Positions 6,383 through 7,602 of a stretch of 7,602 bases of DNA are shown here, in pieces (position 1 is the first letter of the stretch; each line of letters begins with the position of its first letter). The DNA is taken from assembly GCA_903906615.1 (NCBI GenBank), contig CAIVKT010000335.1, positions 1 through 7,602 on the forward strand, read 5' to 3'. Source of the stretch: an uncultured Bacteroidota bacterium. Lineage in GTDB: Bacteria; Bacteroidota; Bacteroidia; Chitinophagales; Chitinophagaceae. A program made the translations under genes and the position numbers. The notes under the pieces were generated by a model, which worked only from the letters and a program-made list of their open reading frames with translations, did not search any database and was not told the origin of the DNA.

Positions 6383-6811
6383 TTAGTTCCTATAAGACTT
6401 CTTCCCAAACTCCAGCAGTTCATCAGCAGGTACAAAGCCCACCTGTAGGTTCACCAGGCCGCCGTCTTTATTCACCACTATCAGCGTAGGATAGCCCGAT
6501 ATATGGTATTGCTGCGCCAGGCCGGGGCCTTCACCCTTCTCACCATCCACAGATACGCAGATGTAATTGGCATTGAAATAATCACCCACAGCCTTGTCTG
6601 TAAATGTCTCTTTTTTCAGCATTTTGCACGGCCCGCACCACGAGGCATAGATATCCAGCAGTATGGGCTTATGTTCGGCCTTGGCTTTGGCCTGCGCCTC
6701 TGCCCAGGTGCCTTTAAAGAATTTGATACCCTCGCCATTGTCCCGGCCATTGCAGGAATAGGCCAGCACACAAAAGATGATGACCGGCAGCAGAATAAGT
6801 AAGCGTTTCAT
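6383..6811 (-). CDS. Thioredoxin-family lipoprotein
   Basis: 142 residues. The signal peptide ends in a lipobox with Cys20 (LAYSC), so the protein is probably anchored in the envelope and faces the periplasm. The rest is a thioredoxin fold close to the Thioredoxin_7/DsbD C-terminal type: a lead segment FKGTWAEAQAKAKAEHKPILLDIYA, the active site W58-C59-G60-P61-C62, and the cis-proline P108 in ISGYPTL. Both cysteines are present, so redox activity is expected. A thiol-disulfide reductase role in the periplasm is inferred from the fold and location; the electron donor and substrate are unknown. It lies upstream of DUF58 on the same strand, but a 166-bp gap with a separate promoter suggests it is not part of that operon. 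It is divergent from the ATPase gene across the 32-bp repeat array. Confidence 0.92.
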   Translation of the reverse strand: MKRLLILLPVIIFCVLAYSCNGRDNGEGIKFFKGTWAEAQAKAKAEHKPILLDIYASWCGPCKMLKKETFTDKAVGDYFNANYICVSVDGEKGEGPGLAQQYHISGYPTLIVVNKDGGLVNLQVGFVPADELLEFGKKSYRN

Positions 6812-6830
6812 AGCAATAATGTTTATTGGT

Positions 6831-6838
6831 CAAATATA
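6831..6838 (-). promoter_or_regulatory. -7 promoter element of the thioredoxin-family gene
   Basis: On the - strand it reads TATATTTG, a full TAnnTTTG match, 19 bases upstream of the ATG. Transcription would start near 6826 with a very short leader. No clear -33 element is seen. Confidence 0.5.
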
Positions 6839-6874
6839 GGGCATTATCTATTGTACACATAATCTGACAAAATC

Positions 6875-7602
<728 letters not shown>

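Overview
The window looks like a chromosomal segment of a Bacteroidetes bacterium, probably near the Chitinophagaceae/Sphingobacteriia. This is inferred from the DUF58 / BatD-like / BatA gene cluster, OmpA-type lipoproteins, promoters with a TAnnTTTG -7 element, and weak or absent Shine-Dalgarno sequences. No rRNA, tRNA, insertion sequence or CRISPR array was seen.

Layout. The left edge holds the 3' part of a small DMT-fold membrane protein gene (DUF486, + strand). Two stem-loops separate it from the convergent - strand block. From 6811 down to 409 every recognised gene is on the - strand. In transcription order these are a thioredoxin-like lipoprotein, a DUF58 protein, a BatD-like/DUF4381-like membrane protein, a BatA-type VWA protein, a small secreted protein of unknown function, a Tat-exported class V aminotransferase-fold enzyme, and an OmpA-domain lipoprotein. 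At the right edge a + strand AAA_14/DUF4143-type ATPase runs off the window.

How the genes fit together. DUF58, the BatD-like protein and BatA form a tight operon (55 bp or more, then 6 bp, between genes) with a good promoter just upstream. This is part of the Bacteroides aerotolerance (Bat) cluster, but MoxR is missing on one side and BatB/BatC on the other. The thioredoxin, aminotransferase and OmpA genes appear to have their own promoters and encode envelope proteins.

Most interesting region. The 258 bp between the thioredoxin gene and the ATPase gene contain a tandem array of five 32-bp units with exactly constant period (starts at 6906, 6938, 6970, 7002, 7034), preceded by a degenerate 31-bp unit at 6875. 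Each unit carries a dyad ATAATGA-TTTG-TCATTAT in perfect or decayed form. The last unit merges into the ATPase promoter. A 32-bp period is about three helical turns, so the dyads would all face the same side of the DNA, as expected for a phased protein-binding array. The window also contains three other kinds of short intergenic repeat: a 7-bp series at 2706-2735, an 8-bp series at 6338-6361, and a C/G-tract dyad at 5308-5349.
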